Part shown: one piece after another, positions 37,459-47,545 of the stretch
How the letters are laid out: every line of letters begins with the position of its first letter
Numbering within the stretch: position 1 is the first letter of the stretch
From: Barthelona sp. PCE
Taxonomy: Eukaryota; Metamonada: BaSk clade
Assembly: GCA_040285745.1 (NCBI GenBank)
Contig: JAUFOR010000005.1
Span: 62,001-126,000, forward strand
Length of the DNA: 64,000 nt
Direction: 5' to 3'
Program-made: the position numbers and the translations under genes
The notes under the pieces: model-generated
The model's database searches: none
Told to the model about the DNA's origin: nothing
Seen by the model: the letters and a program-made list of their open reading frames with translations, nothing else

Positions 37459-40400
37459 ATGAAATTAAATACTCTTTCTCTAGATGCAATCCTCAAGTCG
37501 AACTCTTCGGGGCTTAATATGGTACACACGTACATATTAAAAAGGAAACGCGCAACCCCCGATCTTATTCGAAGGAGTAGTGCATTGGGTATGGATTTTG
37601 ATGAAATGTTCGATCCCATTGGTTCTTTTCTTCATTTCAGTATTTTACAGGAGAATGTAGTCGCAGTAGAGGCGCTCCTCGAGTGTGGATGTGACGTACG
37701 TCTCCTATTTGATTGTGAAAAACCTCATAATACACCTATTATGCTTGCTATTATCAAAGAAAGACTTGATATAGTTAAGCTGCTCCTGCGCTTCAACGCT
37801 GACCCTGCCCAGCGTAATCTCTTGGGCGAATGTGCGCTGCATATTGCAGTACACACAGGATCCATTAAGCTATGCCGTTTACTAGTTGATCATGATGCCA
37901 ATTTATTGGCTATCCGTGACGGAAATATGATGACCCCGCTTCTGACAGCCATCCACATGCAGCAGTGGAATATTGTTAGACTCTTTATGGATTCAACACC
38001 AACAAACGGTTTAGAAGTAGATATTTTGGGTAATAATCTACTTCATACTTTAATAAGATTTAACGGTATGGAATGCTTTGAATATGCATTGAACATGTTT
38101 CCATCCATTATTAATACAAAAAACATTGATAATGAATCTGCCTTACATATAGCCGTCCGCGCTAATCAGTTTTCTGCTGTTAAGTTGTTATTGAAGCGGG
38201 ATGCTTATGTATGGGCAACAATCATGCAGTTTTTTAGTGAAGGTACTGATCCAAGTATTACTAAATTGCTTGAAAATCATCGTATTGTTGATATTTCTCC
38301 TTCAATTGAAGAACGTGTTCCTATTACTTTCTTATCAACTCTTAAAGAAATTGACTTTATGAAAATTGCTTCTGTTTACGCAACTCAATCTTATTTCCTT
38401 GAAACACTTGAATGGGGCATTAATCGCGGTTTAGTTGATGTTAATTCCAGCGAATATGGCATGAGTATCGTTGAGCTGGGCATCGTTAATAACGATAAAG
38501 ATCTTGTAGTCTTGTGCCAACAGAATGGGGCCGATTTCAATGCAGCACCGTACATGTCTAACGTTCCTTCTATGGTACATTTGGCAGCTTATCTCGACCA
38601 TCTATCCATTTTGCGCTTTGTTTTAAGTAAGGCAGTAATTGCACGTACAACTGAACAACGTCGATCATTCTTACACTCAGCCGTCGATGGTGGTGCACTC
38701 ACATGTGTTGAATTTTTGCTTAAGAATTGGAGCCAAACAGATACTCAAAACCATATAGCTTTCCAATTAGCAATTGCACGTGATGCGCCTGAATTAGCTC
38801 GCATTTTCTTTGAGAACAGTACTTTTTCTGATCTAAACGAAGCGCTAATCATTGCAACGAAGTTAGGCAGCGCTGAAACAGCACGTTTATTACTTCAAAT
38901 GGGTGCAGTGTCCACATTTGTTGATGAAGAGGACAATTGCTCTCTGTCTATAGCTGCATCGAATAATCACACAAGGATGATTACTTTGTTACTTAAGTAT
39001 ACCACTGATATCAAATGCAACCAAGTAGAAAATGCATTGGCAACAGCTGCCAGACATGGACTTATCAATGCAATGCTCTGTTTAATTGATTCTGGTGCTC
39101 CGATTACAATGAATACCATTGATGGCATCAAGGATGATACGCTGCGTGATATTTTCGAAAGACTGGGTGTGAGACGTAACACTAAATCTATTAGCAAAGC
39201 ACGTATTAATGATCTAATCCTCGATCTAAGTAGTGGTATTGGTAGCGGAGCTGAAATTGAAATTGCCAAAGAGTCTCTCTTATCCGTTAATCATACATAC
39301 CCCCTGCACATGCTATCTTGTTATGATTTCTTTGATTATATGACTTTAATTGATTTTCTAACAGGTCGTAATAATGATATAGATAGAGTGGATGATGCAA
39401 AACATACGCCATTGCTTCGTGCTATTCATATGTCTAACATTTCTTTAGTGGGTGCACTGCTTGAAAATGGTGCAAAATTAAAAGTACCTGGTACAGAACA
39501 CGCGTTTGCTTATGCTTGCCGTTGTGATCTGGATAATGCCAACATTCTGACACGTATCATAGAACATGATCCCACAGTTCTTGATGTTTCTTTTGGACAA
39601 GGGCGTAAAGGAATACATATTGCTGCAATTGCTGGTAATGCACGATGTGTCAATCAGCTTCTTAGGAACCATGCAGTTGATGCCAATATTACCGCTAATG
39701 GACTTACAGCACTTCAAACAGCAATAATATTTTGTCATAATTCTTTAAGATCTGTTGTCAAAACACTCGTTCAATATGGCGCCAGTACAAATGTGACTTT
39801 CCGCAGTAAGAACTTGTGGCAATTAGCTATGGAACGAGATATTACTGTTTTACAAACGGTGCTCAGATTCATACCATTAGAGTTACGTAATGATGTTTAT
39901 CTTATACACGAAGCAATCAAACTCCACAAGCCCAGTCTTGTCGATGTATTATTCGATAACGGCGCTAATATTGATGAGATCAATGATATTGGTGACAGTC
40001 CCTTGCACACTGCTGCAAAATGTCGTGCTCTTGTTGAGATAGAGCTGCTTCTTGACTGTGGTGCTGACCCAGATGCCGTAGATGTAGATGGATTGACTCC
40101 GTTACATCGTGCCATTCTCTTATCCAATGATTCAGTAGTTGATTTGTTACTTAAACATGTTTCTCCAAAACAACGTGCTTGGAAATTCATAACACCTTTG
40201 CGCTTTGCAATAGCCATTGAGGATGTGCCAATTTGCCACGCCTTGTTACAGAAACGCGAGTATCATATGTTAAGTTATACTCTTCTGTCAGCTGTCAATA
40301 ATATTCAACTCCCACTTCTCGTTGATTTGTTCAGCAACTATAAAGACATGACGTATTCCATCGCCCCAACGCAGTCTCTTGACTCTCAACTTAATCAGCT

Positions 40401-43400
40401 AAGTATTACCGAACAGGAAATTTTAGGTAAAAAGCTTGATATAATTTGTCCTGAATCCCTTCGCAGAAAAGATGAATTAGGAAGAACAGATCTTCATATT
40501 TTAGCTATGGATGGTGATAAGCATCTTGAATTTTTATTGCAAAAGTATGTAGAGATAAATGCCGATTTTTCTATTCAAGCTTCTGCATATCCAGCTGGTA
40601 CAGCATTATCATATGCAGCATTCTATGGTAATCTTCAGTTCTTACAGTTTGTCTACGAGATGAGAAGTGATCTCTTTGTTTTAAAAGACAAGGAAGGAGA
40701 AAGTTTACTACACGAGGCTGCAAAAAGTGATAGTATTGAAGCTTTGCATTTTATACTTAGTACTCGCATGATTGATATCAATGAACAGTCCAACACTGGT
40801 GAGACAGCGTTGTATCAAGCAGTTAGCGCGAATAGATATGATTCAGCAAAGGTACTTATTCAAAATGGTGCTAAACTAGAGATTGCATCAAATCAAGGAC
40901 TTACACCCTTGTTACAGAGTGTCAAGTCTGGTTCAATAGCAATATCTCAGTTGTTATTAAAGTCAAATGCATCATTTAAAGCAGTTGATCGTGAACATAA
41001 TTCAATTGTGCATTATCTATTCTTTTCTGAAAATGCATTCGATGAACATCTTTTAAAACACATCACTCGGTATGACGTAGCACTTGACAAACCTAATAAG
41101 CACGGACAGACACCTTTGATGCTGGCTGTTAAACGTAATCTTTTAAGTCAAGCTGGTCTTCTGTTAGAAGCTGGTGCTGTCAATACTGAAACTGTACAGG
41201 AGTTGGCAGAGAGTGACGAGATGAAGGAACTGTTGGGTATGGAGATCCGTGGTAAAGAAGATCGTGAGATTGATCGTATTCTAAGGAAAAACTCAAAAAG
41301 TATTCGTGCCAAAATTCAACATATTGTTGCTCCATTATCTAAACTGACAATCAACGAACCCAATTCTAAAGGCCTGGCATTCATTCATAAATTAATTGAG
41401 GATCCACCAAATGCAGAAATTCTAAATACCGTCATCGAATGTGCTAAAGTCTTAGGTTGCGATTTAAATCAAGATTCTGTCATCGGTACACCGTTACATA
41501 TCGCTGCTGGTGCTGATGATTGTAGTAGCATACAAATTTTACTTCAAAATGGCGCATTTATAGAACAAGAGAGTGACAAATTTGATTTCTCTACGCCTTT
41601 CTTGTATGCATGTGAATGTGGTTCAATCAATGTGGCTGAGATGCTTGTTGATCAAAAATGTGATATATTTATTAAGAACGCTCATAATAATAGTGCACTT
41701 CATTTAGCTTCGACTGTTGATGTGTTAGATTTACTCATCGACCTGCGACTCGACATCAACAGTGCAAATAGTGCTGGTGAGACCCCGGTTATGTCTTTTG
41801 TGACAAAGAGTGATGAGCTTTTCAAACGAATTATAGCTCATGGTGCAGACATCACCATACAAGCTCCTCCACAACGCTCATCGGTTCTACATGCATGTGC
41901 TTCTGTGGGAGAGGAGGAAAAACTCCAGTTTTTATTGAACAAACTTCCTGCTGACATTAAGGATGATAAGCTCAACACGGTGTTACATATTTCTGCACAG
42001 TACAATGAATACGGGTGCCTTGAATCGGTTCTTAACCATGAAAAGGTTGTGTTTAATCGTAACCGAAACGGAAAAACTCCGTTGGCAATTGCTCTTGCCA
42101 ATAACTCTGTTGAATGTGTTGAGATATTACTTTCTACCAACACATGCCCTTGTCCACAGTCTCTTCTGTCGGAATGCGAGACTCCAGAGCTGCAAGAAAT
42201 GGTTAAATCTCGTATTAGAGCAGATTCTTTGGCTAATATTGCAAAACGTGTGAAGGAAATTCCTTCTGCTGATCGCAATGATGTGAAGGTTGTTCTTGAA
42301 CGTATGACTCCTGAAACTGTCAATAATGTAGACGAGAATGGAAGAAATGTGATTCAAAACCTTGCTATGCAACATGACACCAAATATTTTGAAATATTTG
42401 TAATGCAATTTATTGCTGTAGATGGTGATATCCACGCCGAGACCAAGCGCATTAAGCCCTTCGGCACAGCTATGCACTGTGCTGCATGGGCTAATAACGT
42501 ATCTGCTATGAGTACTCTTGTCAAGTTCGGTCTTTCACCCATTGGAGTGAACAAACGTGGACAGAATCCGCTCCATGTTGCCTCCACTGCTGAAGACTGC
42601 GTTGACGTATGTGTTGAATTGGCAAAACAGGGTATCGATATCAATGCAACTGACGATGATGGAAATACTGCATTACATCTCGCGACCGGAAGCAGTAATC
42701 TACCTGCTGTTGACTATCTGCTCAGAAACGGAGCCAACTATGATGCATTCAATGCTGAAGGAAACGCTCCTGTTCATTGTGTTTTTGAAAAAGGTTATGT
42801 TGATCACATTGAATCACTTAAGCTGTACAAACGATATGGCGCACTCACTGACATCAAGAGCAGAACAGATCAAAACGTGCTTGATCTTTCAGTGCTCTCC
42901 AATAGTTTTTCTTCAGTACGTTATCTCCTTAGCGTTGGATTCGATTTAAAGGATAATATCACTGAGCGAGCACGTTGTCAGGAGATGACCGGATTGGTCA
43001 CACGTTTATTGGATATAGATCGGACCAAGAGTGAATTGGATCAAAAACTTGCGTTGTTGCCTCAACATACAGCGGATCATTTACGTAGAATTATTTCTGA
43101 AATCAATGAAGAAAATGTTAATCAGCTACACAATGGTCGAACCTTCTTACACGAATATAGTGAGAATCCACCTTCCAATGTTGAACTTGTGCTCGATCAT
43201 ATGCGGTCTATGAAAGCTAATTTTGGAATATCAGACCCAAAGTCCGGGAAAAACGCATTGCATATGTGTGCTCAGAGCGGTAACATTGCTGGTTTACGAT
43301 ATTTGGTGGAAAATAATCATATAGAAGTGGACACCCCTGATTTATCGGGTGAAACCCCGTTAATCACAGCCATTCGTACAAACCAGAACGTTGCGGTGCG

Positions 43401-46400
43401 CTATCTCATAAAGAGAGGTGCACATGTAGATGTTATCGATAACCATGAGCAAACAACTTTGCACCACGCATGCGCTGCACAAAATGTTAACGTTCTCCAA
43501 CTATTAATAGATTCTGGTGTCGATATCGAGAGTGCCCAGCGTCGTAACCGCGATACTTCACTGCACATTTGCGCTCAGAGAGACTTTGCTGAAGGTGCAT
43601 ATGTTTTAATCAAAAATCAAGCTAATGTTAATTCAAGAGATACCATGCGTAGAACCCCTCTCATGCGCTGTGCCGAATCAGACAGCGACGACGTCTGCCG
43701 CGTATTGCTTGAAAACGACTCAACGAACGTAAACGCACAGGATGAGGATGGAACGACAAGTCTTGAAATTAGCGTTGAAAATGAAAGTAAGAAGGTTGCA
43801 CGCATTCTTCTCGACCATGGAGCTGATCTCACCGATGATATCATCAGTATTGCAAGTCCTGCAATGAAGCGTGTTCTTGGAGCGTATATGCCCGATGCTA
43901 TTGAAGTTAATGAATTGGATGATTTTGAGATAGATGCAACTGAAGACTTTGACTTTGATGCGCTTGGAAGTGAGGAAGAGCTCACTAATGATCCCATTGA
44001 AACAATCCCTGAGGTTGTAGAAGAGACCAAAATTATTGAACCTAGTTTCCCTTCCTATCTTTTAGTGACTGCAGTAGCATGGGCTTCTTTACCCCGCGAT
44101 GAATTCCCGTACTGCATTGTTGATAGAGATAACATTTGCACCTTCGACCAATCAGCATCATATGGATCATTTAACACTTGTGATCTTGTTGGTGGAACAG
44201 ATATTCCATTGGATAGAGAGGCAAAACGTGTATCAATAAGCACAAACGGTGCTGTCGGTGCTGTTGTGTCAGGAGGGACGTGTAATCTATTTTCTCTTGT
44301 TCATTCAAGACTCGTTGGATATGTAAGTATCGATGAAAAAATAATCGATGTGCAATTCATAAACGATTCTTTGCTTGGTGTGGCTAGCCTAAGGAGCATT
44401 TTTGTCTTCAGCTTAGTTTCTGGATTATGCTTGGAACATTGTTCCTTTGATAAGAATATAAGGAAAATTTTCTTTACTAGTCAACCGATCATGTTCATTA
44501 TGTACGAGGATTACACGCTGAGGTGCTACAATCGCATGCAACGTTCTTTTGTTGATAGATTTGAGACGATGATTGGAGTACAGTCCGTGTGCATCGGTCC
44601 TAACACTGCTTATATTTCTGCAAAAGGAACTGATCAAATCTCACAAGTTAACCTCACAACTCTTATGTTCGAAGATAACATTTTATGTACAGATACAGCT
44701 GCACAACTTTGTTTCTGTGATGGATTTTTAGCTTGTGCAACCAATAAGAGTGTATATGTTCTGAACACACTACAGGATGGCAATCCTCCCGTATTCAAGA
44801 CCGAAACTGGGTCTACGCCACGCTTCATCCATTTGATTGGAACACGTGTGGTATTTAATGACGGAACGGCTCTTCAAATTTTTGATATCAACACTGCTGA
44901 AGTTCTTCATATGGTCAACCTTCCATACGTCCCGTCGCATGCACAGCTATCACCAAACGCATCTGCTCTGGCAATCACATGCTCAAGCCATCTTATTGTT
45001 TTACGCTCGATTGCTTCACAAAAAAATTTCATTACTGATCATAATTTTAATGCACCATCATGGGCACGGTTCGTTCCCCATCTAGACATTCTTGTTGTTG
45101 TGTTTGAGGATAGTTTTATCGTTAGAAATTGTATGAAGAAAACTTTTGGGAGATATCATGACCGAGAGTTTAAATTTGCTCCCAGTCATGTACGTGTAAC
45201 AGAGGACAGTGCCATCTGCTTCGGCACTGACACCATTCTTGTTGTAGATGATGAGCTAAATGATGAAGAACATCAGGCAGTTTGGCTATCTGATGATACT
45301 CTTATCGTCTTTCATACAGCTGAGACTGTTCATTTTTGCAAGCAACACACTTACCCGAGCTTCGTCACGGAGCTCAAGGTGAACCCCGATCATGTACAGA
45401 TAAACAAGTCATCAATTTATACAGTCATCATTGGTGTTGAAGAGACGCTGTTTTATCATATTCCAACTAGTTCATTCTTCACCGAGAAGCACAAGAAGGG
45501 GGCCGAAAATGTCGAGGTTGGTGTGGAAGGTGATCGTATCATGTTTAAAAACGGTGAGAACGAGGAAACTATTGTTTATGGTATCACCAGTTTCCCTTCA
45601 CAACATTTATCAATGCAGGAGCGCAACGATTTTGTTGAAAACGCTAAGCACAATGTTGTGCCTCTGAACCTCCCGGACCCAGAAAAAATTGAAAATTTTG
45701 CAACCGCCCTCATTGATGGTATCCCATTCCTGTCTGGCTTTGCATCACTTGCACCCGGTGTTGGCACATGCGTCAGTGTCATCAACCAACTTATCAAAGT
45801 CGTTGTCAATCTAAAAGCAGCAAAAGTGCGTGCATCTGTGTTAACTCATCGTATTATTTGTTTTAGTTATGATATTTACGTTGTTTCACATGATTCCCCA
45901 CAGCTTCTTTCGCACCAGTCCATTGCTATGCATATCCAAACCTTAACTCAGACAATAGAACATATTAAACAGTATCTCGAACGATTCCAGAACAGTGGTT
46001 GGATAGCGAATATTGCAAAAGCTGTTATTGGTAAGGATGTGAAGAGGATGAAGTCCTTTGAATCTGCTTTAACTGCAATTGCCCAAGATTTTAGAACAAG
46101 TTTGTTGGTCGTCACTGCCGGTAGTGTTACACGTAATAATTTACAAAGAATTGATGAACGTCCACCACTTTCAGACGCGTATCTGGAGCAGATTGTACAG
46201 AATGATCATAAAACTGATAAAAAGCTTGACGATGTTCTTGAATTTATGGAAACATTCAACACTAAATTAGACGGTATAGACGGAAAAATTGATTTACTTT
46301 TGGCCGGAACGACTCAGTTGGAGGATGTGATTGCTTGGGAGAAACTTACAATTGACGATAAAGATGGAGGAAAGGCTAGTGGTTTCTCAATGGTGTTATT

Positions 46401-47151
46401 TGGTGAGTACCGTCGGGAATCCGTAGCTGTTAAGTTAGCAAAGCAGCAGAAGGACGAAGCCCGTATTCTGCGTGAATATGAGACCCTCAAACGTCTTAAA
46501 AGCAGTGGTTTAGTTCGAGTATTTGGTATAACTACAGATCCTAGTGGTCGAAAAGGAATTGTTATGCAGAGATTACGTTCGTCTTTAGATGATACCCATA
46601 CCATACAGCGACTTAATATATTGGAGACCGTTGATATACTACTAACAGTATCTAAAACACTTGTTGTTTGTTGTACTAGTGGTGTCTTTCATCGTAATTT
46701 AAATCCTTCGAATATTCTTTTAGATCGAAAGAATAACGCATTTATCAGTGATTTCAACATAGCAAAGGACGCTGAGACTGAAGATAACACGTTAACTGTT
46801 GGTCTTGTCGATTGGACAGCACCTGAACTACTCAATTCTTCCGAAGATGGTGGTGTTCAACAGTACAGTGAGTATCAAGACGTGTATTCATTTGGTTTAC
46901 TTGCTCTTTATCTTTTCTCTCATGGAAAGTCGCCCAAAGTTCATACAACCATAACAATCGCTGGAATGAAGCATTCTATCAAGATACCTAATAATTTGGA
47001 ATCAAATAGGGAGAGTTTGCAGCGAACAATAGCATCTTGCCTTGATCCTGACCCAAAGAATCGTCCAAATTTTGAAATTTTATACAACGTTTTTAGGAAT
47101 CTAGAAGATGATGATGATCTTGAAGTTAGCGTTACATTGGGCAAAGTATAG
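37459..47151 (+). CDS. Giant ankyrin-repeat / propeller / MLKL-like four-helix bundle / TKL pseudokinase
   Basis: 3,230 residues in one frame. Residues 1 to about 2140 are ankyrin repeats (many exact Thr-Pro-Leu-His, Ala-Ala and Gly-Ala/Asp elements), broken by helical spacers near 567, 974, 1254, 1577 and 1839. About 2144-2190 is acidic. About 2200-2735 is propeller-like, with an Ile-Phe-Asp-Ile-Asn-Thr-Ala-Glu strand turn. About 2740-2895 has four amphipathic helices with a small-residue hydrophobic start (Ala-Pro-Gly-Val-Gly), the pattern of MLKL/HeLo bundles. About 2905-2945 is a coil. The kinase is 2961-3215: glycine loop, Val-Ala-Val-Lys (Lys 2992), a helix-C Glu, His-Arg-Asn (3078-3080) where His-Arg-Asp is usual, and Asp-Phe-Asn (3098-3100) where Asp-Phe-Gly is usual. 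The proton-accepting Asp is missing, so a pseudokinase or weak kinase is expected. There is no signal peptide. Inferred role: intracellular sensor coupled to membrane-active or scaffold output. Confidence 0.93.
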   Translation: MKLNTLSLDAILKSNSSGLNMVHTYILKRKRATPDLIRRSSALGMDFDEMFDPIGSFLHFSILQENVVAVEALLECGCDVRLLFDCEKPHNTPIMLAIIKERLDIVKLLLRFNADPAQRNLLGECALHIAVHTGSIKLCRLLVDHDANLLAIRDGNMMTPLLTAIHMQQWNIVRLFMDSTPTNGLEVDILGNNLLHTLIRFNGMECFEYALNMFPSIINTKNIDNESALHIAVRANQFSAVKLLLKRDAYVWATIMQFFSEGTDPSITKLLENHRIVDISPSIEERVPITFLSTLKEIDFMKIASVYATQSYFLETLEWGINRGLVDVNSSEYGMSIVELGIVNNDKDLVVLCQQNGADFNAAPYMSNVPSMVHLAAYLDHLSILRFVLSKAVIARTTEQRRSFLHSAVDGGALTCVEFLLKNWSQTDTQNHIAFQLAIARDAPELARIFFENSTFSDLNEALIIATKLGSAETARLLLQMGAVSTFVDEEDNCSLSIAASNNHTRMITLLLKYTTDIKCNQVENALATAARHGLINAMLCLIDSGAPITMNTIDGIKDDTLRDIFERLGVRRNTKSISKARINDLILDLSSGIGSGAEIEIAKESLLSVNHTYPLHMLSCYDFFDYMTLIDFLTGRNNDIDRVDDAKHTPLLRAIHMSNISLVGALLENGAKLKVPGTEHAFAYACRCDLDNANILTRIIEHDPTVLDVSFGQGRKGIHIAAIAGNARCVNQLLRNHAVDANITANGLTALQTAIIFCHNSLRSVVKTLVQYGASTNVTFRSKNLWQLAMERDITVLQTVLRFIPLELRNDVYLIHEAIKLHKPSLVDVLFDNGANIDEINDIGDSPLHTAAKCRALVEIELLLDCGADPDAVDVDGLTPLHRAILLSNDSVVDLLLKHVSPKQRAWKFITPLRFAIAIEDVPICHALLQKREYHMLSYTLLSAVNNIQLPLLVDLFSNYKDMTYSIAPTQSLDSQLNQLSITEQEILGKKLDIICPESLRRKDELGRTDLHILAMDGDKHLEFLLQKYVEINADFSIQASAYPAGTALSYAAFYGNLQFLQFVYEMRSDLFVLKDKEGESLLHEAAKSDSIEALHFILSTRMIDINEQSNTGETALYQAVSANRYDSAKVLIQNGAKLEIASNQGLTPLLQSVKSGSIAISQLLLKSNASFKAVDREHNSIVHYLFFSENAFDEHLLKHITRYDVALDKPNKHGQTPLMLAVKRNLLSQAGLLLEAGAVNTETVQELAESDEMKELLGMEIRGKEDREIDRILRKNSKSIRAKIQHIVAPLSKLTINEPNSKGLAFIHKLIEDPPNAEILNTVIECAKVLGCDLNQDSVIGTPLHIAAGADDCSSIQILLQNGAFIEQESDKFDFSTPFLYACECGSINVAEMLVDQKCDIFIKNAHNNSALHLASTVDVLDLLIDLRLDINSANSAGETPVMSFVTKSDELFKRIIAHGADITIQAPPQRSSVLHACASVGEEEKLQFLLNKLPADIKDDKLNTVLHISAQYNEYGCLESVLNHEKVVFNRNRNGKTPLAIALANNSVECVEILLSTNTCPCPQSLLSECETPELQEMVKSRIRADSLANIAKRVKEIPSADRNDVKVVLERMTPETVNNVDENGRNVIQNLAMQHDTKYFEIFVMQFIAVDGDIHAETKRIKPFGTAMHCAAWANNVSAMSTLVKFGLSPIGVNKRGQNPLHVASTAEDCVDVCVELAKQGIDINATDDDGNTALHLATGSSNLPAVDYLLRNGANYDAFNAEGNAPVHCVFEKGYVDHIESLKLYKRYGALTDIKSRTDQNVLDLSVLSNSFSSVRYLLSVGFDLKDNITERARCQEMTGLVTRLLDIDRTKSELDQKLALLPQHTADHLRRIISEINEENVNQLHNGRTFLHEYSENPPSNVELVLDHMRSMKANFGISDPKSGKNALHMCAQSGNIAGLRYLVENNHIEVDTPDLSGETPLITAIRTNQNVAVRYLIKRGAHVDVIDNHEQTTLHHACAAQNVNVLQLLIDSGVDIESAQRRNRDTSLHICAQRDFAEGAYVLIKNQANVNSRDTMRRTPLMRCAESDSDDVCRVLLENDSTNVNAQDEDGTTSLEISVENESKKVARILLDHGADLTDDIISIASPAMKRVLGAYMPDAIEVNELDDFEIDATEDFDFDALGSEEELTNDPIETIPEVVEETKIIEPSFPSYLLVTAVAWASLPRDEFPYCIVDRDNICTFDQSASYGSFNTCDLVGGTDIPLDREAKRVSISTNGAVGAVVSGGTCNLFSLVHSRLVGYVSIDEKIIDVQFINDSLLGVASLRSIFVFSLVSGLCLEHCSFDKNIRKIFFTSQPIMFIMYEDYTLRCYNRMQRSFVDRFETMIGVQSVCIGPNTAYISAKGTDQISQVNLTTLMFEDNILCTDTAAQLCFCDGFLACATNKSVYVLNTLQDGNPPVFKTETGSTPRFIHLIGTRVVFNDGTALQIFDINTAEVLHMVNLPYVPSHAQLSPNASALAITCSSHLIVLRSIASQKNFITDHNFNAPSWARFVPHLDILVVVFEDSFIVRNCMKKTFGRYHDREFKFAPSHVRVTEDSAICFGTDTILVVDDELNDEEHQAVWLSDDTLIVFHTAETVHFCKQHTYPSFVTELKVNPDHVQINKSSIYTVIIGVEETLFYHIPTSSFFTEKHKKGAENVEVGVEGDRIMFKNGENEETIVYGITSFPSQHLSMQERNDFVENAKHNVVPLNLPDPEKIENFATALIDGIPFLSGFASLAPGVGTCVSVINQLIKVVVNLKAAKVRASVLTHRIICFSYDIYVVSHDSPQLLSHQSIAMHIQTLTQTIEHIKQYLERFQNSGWIANIAKAVIGKDVKRMKSFESALTAIAQDFRTSLLVVTAGSVTRNNLQRIDERPPLSDAYLEQIVQNDHKTDKKLDDVLEFMETFNTKLDGIDGKIDLLLAGTTQLEDVIAWEKLTIDDKDGGKASGFSMVLFGEYRRESVAVKLAKQQKDEARILREYETLKRLKSSGLVRVFGITTDPSGRKGIVMQRLRSSLDDTHTIQRLNILETVDILLTVSKTLVVCCTSGVFHRNLNPSNILLDRKNNAFISDFNIAKDAETEDNTLTVGLVDWTAPELLNSSEDGGVQQYSEYQDVYSFGLLALYLFSHGKSPKVHTTITIAGMKHSIKIPNNLESNRESLQRTIASCLDPDPKNRPNFEILYNVFRNLEDDDDLEVSVTLGKV

Positions 47152-47350
47152 TATGTTCACGAAAGCATGTGAACGTTTAACATTGAACAAGGCTTGTAAT
47201 TTACTGCAAAGCAACAGTGATCAACCCTGCCCAAAGTTTTTCATTTATTTTTTATGAATCGGCATCAATTCACTTTAAAAAATAACGGTCGTAAACTGTA
47301 AAACACAATAAATATTCAGGAATTAGAAATATAGCTGTTTTAAAGAAAAA

Positions 47351-47545
47351 ATGGCTATTCCAACTGGCCCTGGACTTGTTATCATCGCTTTTTGGGTGAT
47401 CTGGACTGTATACACGCTAATTTGGAAGTACATTTACACACCCCTTGACAAAAAGCGCAAAGCTAAACGTATTGAAGACGACAAAGCATTTAAAAGCATT
47501 CTACAAGAATCTCCGACACCGTTAGATGAAGAAGAAGAATACTAA
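47351..47545 (+). CDS. 64-aa single-pass membrane protein, or N-terminal exon of the Tim17-like gene
   Basis: 64 residues: one hydrophobic helix (about 9-28), a basic Lys-Lys-Arg-Lys-Ala-Lys segment (36-41) and an acidic end. It ends in TAA, 20 bp inside the next frame. The overlap lies in a GAA repeat, where a one-base length change would fuse the two frames. Alternatively it is an independent tail-less membrane peptide. No family is recognised. Confidence 0.5.
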   Translation: MAIPTGPGLVIIAFWVIWTVYTLIWKYIYTPLDKKRKAKRIEDDKAFKSILQESPTPLDEEEEY

